From Ochlerotatus camptorhynchus (lineage: Eukaryota; Arthropoda; Insecta; Diptera; Culicidae), in the NCBI RefSeq assembly GCF_037179485.1, contig NW_027041050.1:300001-364000 (forward strand): a stretch of 64,000 nt of DNA, in the 5' to 3' direction. Shown piece by piece: positions 1 through 10,646 of this stretch. The notes under the pieces are model-generated. The model ran no database searches. It was given only the letters and a program-made list of their open reading frames with translations, and was not told where the DNA came from. Every line of letters begins with the position of its first letter. The stretch's first letter is position 1. Position numbers and translations under genes: made by a program.

Positions 1-938
1 GTGTATTGCAGAGGCAACGTAACTGGAGCAAGTGTGTTTAAAATAATCCAAAACTATCAGCTCAACTAAGTTTTGAAACTGCGCACAAAGCCGCAATGCC
101 TCGATAGTTGATTACTGACTGTTTATCACCAGAAAACGAAAGAACTCTTCCAGCCATCAATGAAGATTCCAGAATCAGTGATGCAAAATATCATGACACT
201 CACGTGACACTCGTCTTCGCCCCAACCGACTATCGCTGACAGATCGTTTTGTCACGCAGTGAGAGTTAGAGCCATGGCAAACAACAATCACCAGTAATGG
301 TCGCTGCTCACAAGCAAAACGCTACACTCGCTGCTGATAATGAAAAGCACAACGAAAACAGTGAAGACTTCTGCAGTACGATCATGAGAAAAAGCGAAAC
401 GACAGAAGAAAATGAAAACAATGCCTACGCATTCCAAGTTCGTCTCGGCAGGCGCGACTGTGTGAGCTACAAACAAAGCAGGCAACATGAAACGGAAGCT
501 GTTGGCCTCACTCACCAACACACTCAAATAAGCAAGCAAAGCAGCAACTGCTTCAAAACGAGCACAGATGAGTGTCGTGATTGTCGGGAATGACCAGATC
601 GGTGATGGATCACAACAGAAGATGACATTCACCAGTTGCTTTTTACTTCTTTCGTCAACTTGATGGATGGTCATGGAGAGAGCTTCGACGAGCACATTGA
701 TAGGAATGTACAAAGCGTTACTACCATCAGCTGTTTGGCGATCGTGATTGTGATAGGTCGCAACTCTGTCCAGAATTCAACGAGAGGTTGAAGATGAATG
801 CTAGTGGTGCGCTCAAGACTCCTAAACAGTTTTTAATCAACACCAATGAATCGAAATTATCTCCAAATGACAAAATGGCAAACGATCAAATGTAAAAAAT
901 GACAAACGACGCTATGTCAGAAGTGAAAAGCAATAATG
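1..938. other. No gene seen; moderately complex unique-looking DNA
   Basis: Short open frames occur on both strands between about 288 and 713, but they overlap one another, lack recognisable domains and are the size expected by chance. I see no tRNA, repeat boundary or promoter that I can defend. Confidence 0.4.
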
Positions 939-1164
939 ATATCGACAGTGAGCATGCATAAGGGCGTTTAAGCGATGATCGATTCTCTTCATGGATTTTC
1001 TCTTTGCATTGCTACAGCTATGCGAAACATTTTTCTAGAATTTGTTCAATGCAGAGTTCTAACGTGAGAAACGTTAATTCTAGCGAGTAATTAACAAAAG
1101 AGAAAATCGACGAAGAGAATCGATCATCGCTTAATACGCCCTTATGCATGCTCACTGTCGATAT
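939..1164. mobile_element. Foldback MITE with ~60-bp terminal inverted repeats
   Basis: The sequence starting atatcgacagtgagcatg is repeated as its reverse complement ending at 1164. The arms run through gattctcttc and the following ttttctcttt with only a few differences or one-base indels. The arms occupy roughly 939-1005 and 1097-1164, around a ~90-bp centre with no coding potential. The inner motif, gagaaa-tcgacgaagagaatc, recurs in the foldback at 33,650-33,902, so the two belong to related families. I see no clear target-site duplication. Confidence 0.8.
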
Positions 1165-2340
1165 AACCTGCTGCTGCTTCACGAAGTAAAGCCGAAAATG
1201 ATACACGTGTGTTAATCGATTCAGATCAAGCTATGTCCTCATCCGTGTATATTGCAACAAAGCAGGCAAGCAATATATCATTATCCTTCTACCACTCCAA
1301 TCGAGCTATGTTACAGAGCGAAGTTTTCATGGTAGTCGTAGAAACCGTTTTGTCTTATCGTTGGTTGCTTTATGTGTTTGGATTCGCTGATCACCACAGA
1401 TGTAATTCCATCAGGATCCATCACGTTTCACGTGATTCCAGAAGCTTTTAGGATTAGTTTTGAGCTTATTTTGAAGTGACGCTGGTGGGCTAGGTAGAGT
1501 TGCTTGTTGAGCTGCTTATACTGCTTGTTAATGGGTATGTATTTCTTTCTTGACACGTCAGTTCTCAGTTTGCAACACTTTTTCAATACAGCCCGTTTAG
1601 ATGATTTAAGACATTTCAAACGAGGGTTTGACCATGGAGGGTAAGTTGGTATGACTGGAGTATTCTTCGGTACGAACTGATCGATTGCATAAACAACAAT
1701 ATTCGTAAAAAATAGTCGGAGAAACATTAACGTCACGATCACGCAGTTCTTCATCCTAGTTTATACTGTGGAAAGAGGCAGTAATTCCATCGAAGTCAGC
1801 CTTCCACTAGTCATATGAAATGGTATCCATAGTGTTAAGAAAGAGAATGTCTGGCTCAATTTCAATGATATCTAAAGAATGGGATGATACCTACAACGCT
1901 TGACTGGTGGCTCAGGCGCCTCATAAATCGAGCATCTAAAAGTAACCTCACGACTAAGAAAACATAAATCAAGGAATCTATGACTCTCATTGGAAACACT
2001 TTTTAGTTACAGGAGATCACCAGTACTGTAGCTATCCAGAAGGGCTGCTGCCAAAGGTGCAATGTTCGAGCAATTGAATCAAGGATGGAGGAGCTCATCA
2101 CTTAAAAAAAAAACTTTTGGAATGACTGTTTTTGATAAATGGTCATTAAATTAAGCAATAATTAACACAATTGAAACAAATTCACTTATCTACGGATCGT
2201 ACACCATGAAAAGTTAACAACGCTGCACACTACGAAAATGACATGTACATTTCAGTGCCCTGAGGCCGAATAAATATAATATAATAAATATAATCGTCAC
2301 GCAAATAGAGAAAAACTGATGAGGCTAATTAAAATGATTT
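1165..2340. other. No gene seen; contains a ~100-bp dispersed repeat
   Basis: About 1300-1400 is similar to 22,575-22,668: both contain gagctatgttacagagcga followed by the same tract around gttggttgctttatgtg. No reading frame in this stretch looks coding. The ORF-like segment 1428-1754 on the minus strand has no recognisable domain. The last 13 bases (2328-2340) are the left target duplication of the next element. Confidence 0.4.
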
Positions 2341-2696
2341 TTTGTCTCTCTTTATTAGTTTTTGTTTGTCTTGTCCCCCCGTCTCGATGAGTCTCATCGT
2401 CGCCCACTGGTCACCCACCATAGCCGGTCGAACTCCGGACGAAGCTAGAACAGCACTATCGTTCATACTGGCGACAACGCTCTGATGAGACATCGAAACC
2501 CTACCCCAAGCTCCTCCCCTGATCCTATACTTCGAAAATGTACCCTTCTAACCTCGAGTAAGCCGCGAGTAATCGGCCCAACTCCTACTAGACATAGAAT
2601 TAAGTGAATCTTGTTACACACAGTGAACAATGAATTATCAGCTCCGTAAAGCTAACGCGATTGAGCCTTCCAAATAAACGAACTAGATAAAAAAAA
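2341..2696 (+). mobile_element. 5'-truncated LINE 3' end with poly(A) and 13-bp TSD
   Basis: A 356-bp segment ends in an A run just after gattgagccttccaaataaa. It is flanked by a perfect 13-base direct repeat attaaaatgattt (2328-2340 and 2697-2709), as expected of target-primed reverse transcription. The same 3' tract occurs at 15,901-16,114 (+) and about 59,484-59,674 (minus). The clade cannot be told from an untranslated end; an I, R1 or LOA-like element is possible. No coding sequence is retained. Confidence 0.82.
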
Positions 2697-2709
2697 ATTA
2701 AAATGATTT

Positions 2710-3453
2710 CAATCACCGAGCCAAAAAAATTGGATTCTGTAGCATCGTGTTTGATCTTTGATTTTAACAGGTCCGATGTTTCTGAATCATCTGGACCCTT
2801 AAATGCTGCACAGTAGGCCTGACAGTTTTTATATATTTTAAGCATCTCTGATGTTCAAAATATACCAAATATAAGAGAAAAAGGATGGAGGTATATATAC
2901 CATTTTCCAGGATGCTTTCATGAACTGGCTGTGTTGGTGTTAGATTAGATTAGAGGATGGCTATTTTATGTCTGTGGTGCTCGCGCGAGTGGTCTAGCTT
3001 AGGCTCATATGAGGCTAGTTTTTTCAGTGAAAATCACGTCCAAAAAATAATGTTCAAGTCCATTTCAGCCAAAAAAAATGTATGGAAAATGACCCCCGAT
3101 AGAGAATTTTTAACTAGCATCAAATGAAAGAGGAGCACCTAAGATTTCTTTTGGTGGGTGTTTCAGCAATACTGATTTTTTGATATTAATCTTGTTCTAC
3201 CAGAGACACCGTGACCTATAGCCCTCAAGCTATTTAAACATAGGATATGCCTAGAATTTTTGCTTCAGCATGCCTAATTTTTTTCTTTTTTTTTCCTTTA
3301 TTTGAGAGATTTTTAGCCATAGGCTAGTTCATCTCTTAAAGCATTCCTAATGCTAGACCCCGTTAGACATAACCAACTATGAAGAAGACACGCATAGTCA
3401 TTTGTATCAACCTATGTTGAACTGAAGGTGAGTTGAAGTGGCTCCCCAAGCAG
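2710..3453. other. No gene seen
   Basis: AT-rich sequence with T-runs near 3270-3300 and no convincing ORF, RNA gene or inverted repeat. Confidence 0.4.
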
Positions 3454-3546
3454 CACACATCCATCGAAATAAGTTGCTGCAACTTGATTGTGACTGGAAT
3501 AAGTTATAAACGAGTAACCTAAGTTGTTCAGTGACAAGTGTGCTAC
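3454..3546. mobile_element. Short MITE, copy 1 (agcacac...gtgtgct)
   Basis: A ~93-bp block begins agcacacatccatcg and ends caagtgtgct. Its ends form an imperfect inverted repeat, with aagttgctgcaactt just inside. A second copy lies at 41,768-41,868 with the same layout and nearly the same end sequences. The recurrence and the inverted ends support a small non-autonomous DNA element; the superfamily is unknown. Confidence 0.6.
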
Positions 3547-3568
3547 TAGGGTCGTAACTTGAAATTGT

Positions 3569-4107
3569 GAATATTGCGCACAGCATACAAAAACTAAATT
3601 ACGGACGTAAGGTAGAGTACTGCTTCGTCGTAATCGTCCATTTCCGATCTATCGAGCAGAAAACATCAGTATAATAATAATTACACCGTGCACAAATCCG
3701 TAATACGTTTGTACCGATGCGTTAGTTCACAAGCTACAACAAAAAGCCTATTAGAGCGCATTTTGTGCATATTTACGCTCATTGTTCTCAAAACAAAAGA
3801 AGTGCTCCTAGATAACTTGCTTTTTCTACCTTCATCCGTAGGACGAAGAAAATTCAATGGCGTTTCAATGCGTTTGGACGGAATTGAAACTCGAAGGACG
3901 AATTTGGAATCAAGAATCAGTGTTAGATTTATAGCAATATCTCAACAATGTGTGGCTCTTTATCAAATTAAACGGTACTTATGGAAAGGAGAATAAATGT
4001 AAAAGTTAATAGAAACATTTAATTTATTTTTAAAACCCGTCCAAGAAAGAGAGGTAAAGCGCTGGTTGTGCTAAGTAGGACGGAAATTAGATCAAAACCC
4101 TATATGG
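3569..4107. repeat. Dispersed repeat, copy 1 (uninterrupted)
   Basis: This segment is colinear with 15,528-16,263, including the tracts ttctcaaaacaaaagaa and gtaggacggaaattagatc. The second copy is split by a LINE tail; this one is not. A 102-aa open frame lies inside (3688-3996), but it begins at a GTG codon and its counterpart at 15.6 kb carries stops, so I do not call it a gene. Confidence 0.65.
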
Positions 4108-5280
4108 CAGAACTACAACCTTGTAAACATAAAATCAATCATGAGATTCAACGAAGCACAATTTAGCGATCGTTGGTATATTCATTAATATTTACCATTT
4201 TATTAACATAAAATGAACAAGGTTGATTAACAGTTAACGATTTATCGAAAATGTGCTCAGCATTGGGTTGACATCGGCTTAAAATTGGCCCGACACTTAT
4301 CTAAAGAAGCTTAAATTCATAATTAAAATTAGCGCTTAATGAACAAGCTCGGCGGTCACTCCTTTGAAGGCCAAAAGATTTCTTCTATCCAATTTCCGTT
4401 TTCACCAAAAAATCCTTATCATGCAGTTTCTTGACTTTTCGCCGCATCATCGTTTCTTTCGATTCTCCCCAAGTACCAATTTTCACAGTTTCCCTCATTT
4501 AAGGTGAAATATAATTACCAGTCATTTTCACTATTATCCCCCAGCCAAGTTTATCTTGCGAAACCTTGCTTCCAATAGCTCGCTTCCAAATTCTCAGAAC
4601 TGAACCAATTGTCATACTTACGTTTCGCTTCCTGCTTTTCCCCCATACCCACCATACCACCGCTCTCCGACCGATGGGAAATAAAACTCGTTTAATGATC
4701 GCAATTCTACCCACAGTGCACCGAAGAAAAGGGAAGATAAGTCCTAAATGGAAGCTTGCTTGCCCTGGAGAGCAGGATTGCCTGATAGTATACTGAGAAT
4801 GTGGAAAAACACTCGTTGAGCATGCTATATACTCTTTATATAGAAGCCAGTCTCCGTTGGTTTCAGCGTTCCGAAAGCTCATCTTTTCGTGGTTTTCTGC
4901 GCTCCCATTTCACATGCCATTCGAAGTTAATCTCAATTAAAAAGCTCCTTAGTTTGGAAACCGCAGGACTCCCCCCATGGCATACCATGCTAGAAAACAA
5001 GTGGCAGTCCCGATGGTTTGATGATTAAAACAAACATCAGACCAGTCTGATTTATTATAGCTCCGTCCCAAGACGCTTCAGCCCGTCATTTGTGGGGCAG
5101 AGAGTCTAGAGATCCACCCTCAAGGGAAAGTGCTTACGCTAAAATTCCGCTCTTCCAAGGAAAGCACGTTGAGCTAATTTGTTTTATTTTCCTCTAGAAA
5201 GTGACATAAACTCCACCGAAAGAAAGCTCAATGTCATCCAAATGCCTTCAGCAGACCTTGAGCGGCCAATTTTGAATGAT
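4108..5280. other. No gene recognised; several overlapping open frames
   Basis: Between about 4499 and 5028 there are overlapping 75-127 residue frames on both strands, including a 127-residue minus-strand frame from 4882. None shows a known motif, and neither strand is clearly favoured. This region is less repetitive than its neighbours and could be single-copy host DNA. Confidence 0.35.
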
Positions 5281-5769
5281 TTATTCTCTGGCTAAAAAGT
5301 TGAAAATATGGTCCTCCGCAAACATACAACACAACGAGCGCCGCTTATTGCCAAAGTTTGTCCCATTCATTGGCTGCAAGCAGCCAATAAAATTTGTTGC
5401 ATAATTAAGTTTAACCGCTCCCATCACCGAACTCTCACACAGTGATATGGATTTAGTTTGCAATCTTCGGGAAAGAGGAAGGCAATATTCAAGCAATTGC
5501 TTTTTAATGACTTCAGCTCGATTTCGGTTGAGCTGCCTTACACGATCTAAGCTCTTCCTTAATACGGTTTTGATAGTTTTGCTTCCCCTTTTTACTGCTA
5601 TCGGTCTGTGCTCAAAACGAACTCCTCGATGCGGCTTCCGTAAAAATATTGTTTTATTGGTGGCCTTGGTATAGATACAGGGATTACGGCGAAGCCCTTG
5701 AATTGAAACAAATCCGGAACCATTGCGAACCAGAAAGAGTTCCGATGGGGCAAAGGATCTCGTTTCCAT
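5281..5769 (-). CDS. Hypothetical protein, 162 aa
   Basis: This is the longest ATG-started frame in the window not attributable to a transposon. It opens at ATG (5767-5769) and runs 162 codons to TAA. The product is basic, rich in Arg and Lys in its middle third (about residues 40-105), with no signal peptide, transmembrane segment or zinc-finger spacing that I can see. I recognise no family. The opposite strand is partly open too, which weakens the case. It could be a lineage-specific gene, an exon, or a chance frame in unique DNA. No TATA-like box, polyadenylation context or neighbouring gene supports it strongly. Confidence 0.3.
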   Translation of the reverse strand: METRSFAPSELFLVRNGSGFVSIQGLRRNPCIYTKATNKTIFLRKPHRGVRFEHRPIAVKRGSKTIKTVLRKSLDRVRQLNRNRAEVIKKQLLEYCLPLSRRLQTKSISLCESSVMGAVKLNYATNFIGCLQPMNGTNFGNKRRSLCCMFAEDHIFNFLARE

Positions 5770-6129
5770 TTATTGACTGGTGAAATACGCTACGCTGTTC
5801 GTGTATTGCAGACGACGAAAAGCTGGCAGGATTATTGCGTATCAGTGAGAAGATTGTTTTCTCTACCTGGAACATCATCATATTCCATTGGAGCTGCTGA
5901 AGGTTGGGACATTCATGGACATGCAGTATACAAGGATTTTGCTATGCCGAGAACTAGTAGAAAATACGAGTAGCACAGGGATCGTTTTGTAATGTGATTC
6001 AATTTCATAATTATACAGCTTCTGTCGATGGAACGCTTGATCGTTATTTAACTAGCGAAATTTGACAAAAGCTTGTACACGATTTAAATTGAACGTGTAT
6101 AAATAGCTGTTACTTACGTTATTATTCCA
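5770..6129. other. No gene seen
   Basis: Short open frames overlap the start of the 162-aa frame and look incidental. No repeat boundary recognised. Confidence 0.35.
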
Positions 6130-6905
6130 AATGACTGAAACATGTTCAATGAAGATTGTTTAATTCATAATGTACACATAACAGTGCCGTATTAACGGTA
6201 CGACGATGGTGGGCTAAAGTCAGAGCCCTCAATTTGGAGCAGGACCTCAGCTCAGAGACATCAATTATATCCTTCTCAATAATATGTTTCAAGATATTAA
6301 TCGTTGGTTTTTTTTCCTGTTGAGGACATAATACCACCGCGACTATTACTTTGATCTATTGTGGTGTATCCTCTTTTATTTAAACCATAACGTAATGGTA
6401 AGCCACAATTTGTTGAGTAACTTCCACTACAGTTGTAAGCAATTATCCCAACCAGGTAATACATTCCATATGAAATTTATTTCCTGATTGAGGGCAGCAG
6501 TCCAGAATTCCCAAGGTCTCATCAGACCCTTATCAAGATAACTGCATCGTTTATGAAATAGTACAACACAGTCACACAGGAAATGTTCTGAGCTTTACAA
6601 AAGCGACATTTATCTTCATGAAGTTAACCAATGATTTGCAGGTGATATTTACAAGGATAGTGTCCTGTTATCAATCCAGCGTATGTTCTCTTCTTCTTTT
6701 TAGGAAGGTTAAGTAATTTTTGTGTTTGAAAAGCGTTTAGATTGCCGAGAATATAAAATTCTGGTTGAGTTGTACTTTGTTACCAGTCCAAAAATAGGTT
6801 AAAGGCCAATGAGTTTCATGGATGACCCTATTTTGCCAATTGATCAACTTTTTCGTTTCCTTCGGTTCCACAATGACCAGGAACGAAGATGCCAGATAAT
6901 TTTTT
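6130..6905 (-). pseudogene. Decayed LINE ORF2 C-terminus (RNase H and zinc motif)
   Basis: Read on the minus strand from about 6893, the frame gives a typical LINE RNase H tail: a P-G-H-C-G-x-E-G-N-E-K-x-D segment followed by L-A-K and a stop near 6828. Further along, in shifted frames, come T-G-H-Y-P-C-K-Y-H-L (about 6637-6665) and C-R-F-C-K (about 6595-6612), the post-RNase-H cysteine motif of I, R1 and LOA-type elements. Several in-frame stops and shifts show that it is dead. A last open piece ends near 6146. The reverse transcriptase and endonuclease are absent, so the insertion is 5'-truncated. The clade assignment is inference. Confidence 0.72.
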
Positions 6906-7420
6906 CAAAAGTCTGCGAAAAATGTCTGTGAATTTCAGATATGTCTGCCATTGGGCTGCACACCATCAGCAGAGTGATGGGGGGGGTTGTAATAAAATAG
7001 ATTCGAAATTTGAAATGTCAGTAAAAGTCATGTTCGAGCAAACGAATTGAACCTAATTGGAGTTGGGAGTCGTTAAAAGCAATTAATAAAAAATAAATCA
7101 CTGATATTATTGCAAACGCAGTTCACTCATAAACTGACACATAAGGTTTTTTGTGATTTTTAGGTGAAATTCTCAATTATGATATGACATGAAAGTTATG
7201 AGAAATTCTAATGAATATTTTCCATTGGATGTGTGATTTATTCTTTGAGTGTATACTTCTAGACTGAGTAAATTTTTCGCCTATTTTTCACATATTCGAT
7301 AAGATTTATAAAGGCTTGATTAGTGCAAGTATTTATATTGATTTTCCATAAAACTTCATTGAAATTTATTTATGGAACAATACAAATGCAAATTTCATGA
7401 TCGAAAAAGTGAAATTTGAA
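6906..7420. other. No gene seen
   Basis: AT-rich, with a G run near 6980 and no convincing coding or inverted-repeat structure. Confidence 0.35.
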
Positions 7421-8282
7421 ATGTAAACCAAATTTCTCACTCACTTTTCTCGACGATAGCTGAATCGATTTGAATGGAACCACTTTTATTGTTGTTCTCC
7501 CATAGGTTGCAAATGAATTTAATCCCAATTGCACATTGGGTTGCGAAGATATTGCCAAAAAAGCAAAATTTTAAAATGATTCAGTAAACCTCTTTTCTCG
7601 ACGTTGGTTTAACCGATTTGAATGAAATCACTTCCATTTTGTTTACATCGTTCTGCCATACACCGTTCAAAAAATTCATGTAAATTTCTGCGAGATATAG
7701 CGCACATAAAATTAACGCTAGAATTGGCATAAATTTACGCAATATTTCGTGTAAATTTAAGCGCAATATCGCATAAATGAGCAATATTGCATGCAAGCTT
7801 GTTAAAGATTTCGCTGTTTATGCAAAGTTTAGCTCAAAATTAAACAAAGGAAGATTTTACGCGATAGTTAAAATTCAGAATTTTTTTTTCTGTGTAGAAC
7901 GCTATTGAAATCTATCCAGATCACGCAATGAGATCCGAAGAAATGGCAAAAAAGTGAAATATTTCAGTAAAACTCACTCACTTTTCTTACGAAGGCTAAA
8001 CCGATTTGAGTGAAAGCACTTCCATTTTGTTTAAACTGTTCTCCCATACACCGCTCGAAATATTCATGTAAATTTCTGCGAGGTATAGCGCACATAAAAT
8101 TAACGCTAGATTTGGCATAAATTTACGCAATATTTCGTGTAAACTTAAGCGCAATATCGCATAAATTAGCAATATTGTATGCAAGTTTGTAAACGATTTC
8201 ACTGTTTATGCCAAGTGTAGCTCAAAATTAAACGAAGGGAGATTTTACGTGATATTTAAAATTCAGAATTTTTTCTGTGTAT
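7421..8282. repeat. Three-unit tandem repeat with a MITE in units 2 and 3
   Basis: Three units begin near 7437, 7590 and 7977, each with a variant of cttttctcgacg...gatttga followed by ccattttgtt and ctcccata. Unit 1 continues without interruption. Units 2 and 3 both carry the same ~240-bp AT-rich block, starting caccg(t/c)tc(a/g)aa and ending aaaattcagaattttt. Inside it aaatttacgcaatatttcgtgtaaa forms an internal near-palindrome. The spacing therefore jumps from ~150 to ~390 bp. The block's terminal sequence recurs at 44,040-44,060, consistent with a MITE family. Apparent ~70-aa frames in both copies start at non-ATG codons. Confidence 0.7.
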
Positions 8283-8751
8283 TTTATCCTGATCGCATAT
8301 TTGGGGTTTTAAGTGAAAAAGACTATAGACAGTAAAGTTACAAACCGGCCAATGTGAATAGACGTATTCAAACAAACCGTCATATCGTATAGAAAATGTT
8401 CGTTTTGGATACAACAAGGCAGCACTATGACCGTCTATAAAGATTTTCACGTCTTGTTGTATTGGTGCGATATGTGAGAGCGTGTTAGTGAAAATCTGAA
8501 GAAAATACATAGCAAATCCCTGTAAAGCTCATTTTGACAGATCTACTTTCATACATTTTTTAGGTTAGCCAGAGGAAAATAATAAACAACTTTACCCGGC
8601 GATACACCCGCCAGTGTGCGTGCGATAAACGTCTCTAATCTCTTCTATAACAGTGACAGCTTGTTCGTGTGGTGGATTTGAAACGCGCGAATTTCTAATG
8701 CGTGTTGCAAAATTCATCGCACGTGTAATTTAATTAAACATGTAAAACAGT
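8283..8751. other. No gene seen
   Basis: No convincing ORF. The tract is followed by a tRNA-like SINE head. Confidence 0.35.
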
Positions 8752-8820
8752 GTAAGCAAATAACCCAGACACATTGGGGCGAGAAAAGCAATCACGCTTA
8801 CCACTACACCACCGGCGCCG
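8752..8820 (-). repeat. Decayed tRNA-derived SINE head
   Basis: On the minus strand the sequence from 8820 reads cggcgccggtggtgtagtgg, the same A-box-containing tRNA-like head seen in the SINE at 20,797-21,067. The expected B-box region is degraded to tctgggttatttg. The SINE body does not follow, so this is a fragment or a different subfamily. It does not fold as a functional tRNA. Confidence 0.6.
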
Positions 8821-10415
8821 GCTACAAAAGCCTGTGAATATCTGTGAAAAAACTAAAAGGTATGTAAATGTCTGTAACGAAAAAAATGTCTGTGAAAAAA
8901 TAAAAGTCTGTAAATCACAGAAATGTCTGTAAATCTGGCATCTCTGACCAGGAACCCAATAAAGGTTAACCTATTTCAACAGGATAGTTGCTGTAATCAG
9001 GGCGTCACAATATCAGCTTCAATCGACCAAATCGATGCGACGAAGAGACTGGTGGCTTTCTTTTTCTGTTAAATTCGAACAGCTTCGCAGCATTCTACAA
9101 CCTCAGTCGGCGTGCACAAACAAATGTGCAATCGCTTGTCTCTCTTTCTCCCGTCACTCCATTGGTCTTCCTTTCAAGCTTCGGTAAAACGGATGAGCGA
9201 AAGAGCGCTCGACTTTGATAGTTTTCTCTTTCATGAAACACATCAACAGAGGTTTCATGACGTATATGACGGAAAATGAAATAACACATTTAAAGCATTT
9301 CTCACGTGAAAACACTTGAACATCACACGTAATATGTTTAATTTATCTTCCATCCACATATTTATCTAAAAAAAATTTACGAAAACGGGACATAACGCAT
9401 TTTAAACAAATTGAAAGAGCGGTGATAGAGTGTTCGTGAAAGGGGATTGAAAGCCATAATGAGGTTTCGTTTAACTAGAAAATCGACGTTAGTTACATGA
9501 AAGCGATGAGCAAAGCAACGACGAGAAGTTCCACAGCCAGCCTTGCCTTCTAAGCGTCCTGCTTTTTTATTTTCGTTTCTTGCTGATAGTCTAGCTAGGC
9601 GTTATAGAAATGAAGCGTCGAACACGTATGTATGAGAGAAACAAAACACGAGTTCATTTTAAAGCTTCGAAAATGTAGAGCCCTGGCTGTAATAGTTTAA
9701 TACATTCCCACACCAGTTTTGACGCAAGGGGGCGTCACATCTAAATCGCAATTTTAGCTGCACGAAAAATCTCACACTAGCGAATCAATCTACGAAAAAT
9801 TATTTTTCATTTCTCGCATCTACTTGCATCGGACATCATCTTTTTGCTGGAAATCTTCAGAACCGTCATCAATATTTTTTCTATCTACTCAGCGTGCGCG
9901 CAGCTAACCGCAGCAAAACAAAATCTTTCCTGCATCGTAGATAGAGTCAACCCCCCCTCCCCCTCGTTTTGACGTGCAAGTTTTTGATTTCAAAGCATTT
10001 AGTGCCACTTGACAATCTGAACAAATGCATATACAGGGTGACTGGTAATTCGTGTTACACCCGAAAGGAGGTGAAAGTAGACCACATGTACAGCAAAACA
10101 TTGTATGGCAAGGTAGGTAGAAAAATCATTCCTTACCGAGTTATTGATCTATTTATTTTACATTGCCGAGCAATACTACCACTTTTTGCACCGGGCATTC
10201 GCGAATATTATCAAAGCCCACCAGCGAGTAAAAATTGCTTTGCTACTATGATCAATCTTTCTTTCCACCATCCATCCATCCATTCGAAAGTAAGCCTGTG
10301 GCCACATAACATATGTGGAACTTCATGCAAAATAACTGACTAAAAGTTGACCTCTTTTTTGTGTTGCCTTAGTGGTATAACCAACAATCAATATGAAACT
10401 AACGATTGTACATTG
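8821..10415. other. No gene seen; fragments of abundant repeats
   Basis: About 8848-8940 repeats the motif a(t)gtctgt(a/g)a several times, resembling the tract near 18,570-18,680. Frames at 9095-9289 and 9969-10,343 have no recognisable domain. A (catc)n tract lies at about 10,267-10,283. Confidence 0.35.
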
Positions 10416-10646
10416 GCTCACTTCTTGACTAGCCTATTGGTGCCAAGCAAACGATTAACGTACCCCATTATAGTCTAAATTCTAGTACTACGCAATGTTT
10501 GTTTTGATTCGCTATGAAAGTTTGACAGATAAAATGAGGGGTTAGTGGATTTCCCTATGTTTCGAGGGGTGAATCGATTAGCTAGGGACCGAAGAGAGTA
10601 CCAGAGCTGAGCCAAAAAGTTGAGCACGTTATTTCGGGACCTTCTA
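10416..10646 (+). repeat. Dispersed ~230-bp repeat, copy 1
   Basis: This block matches the reverse complement of 34,686-34,915 along its whole length, including ctagtactacg...gtttgttttgattcgctat, gtttgacagat and gctcagctctg/cagagctgagc. It lacks an open frame conserved between copies. Its nature (MITE, SINE or LINE part) is not clear. Confidence 0.7.

Noticed and set aside
3688..3996. 102-residue plus-strand frame
   Set aside because: Begins at GTG, lies in a dispersed repeat, and the second copy near 15.6-15.9 kb is broken by stops.
7581..8202. Two similar ~70-residue minus-strand frames (7581-7796 and 7996-8202) resembling a small membrane protein family
   Set aside because: They start at non-ATG codons and lie inside the duplicated MITE block; the similarity is explained by DNA duplication.
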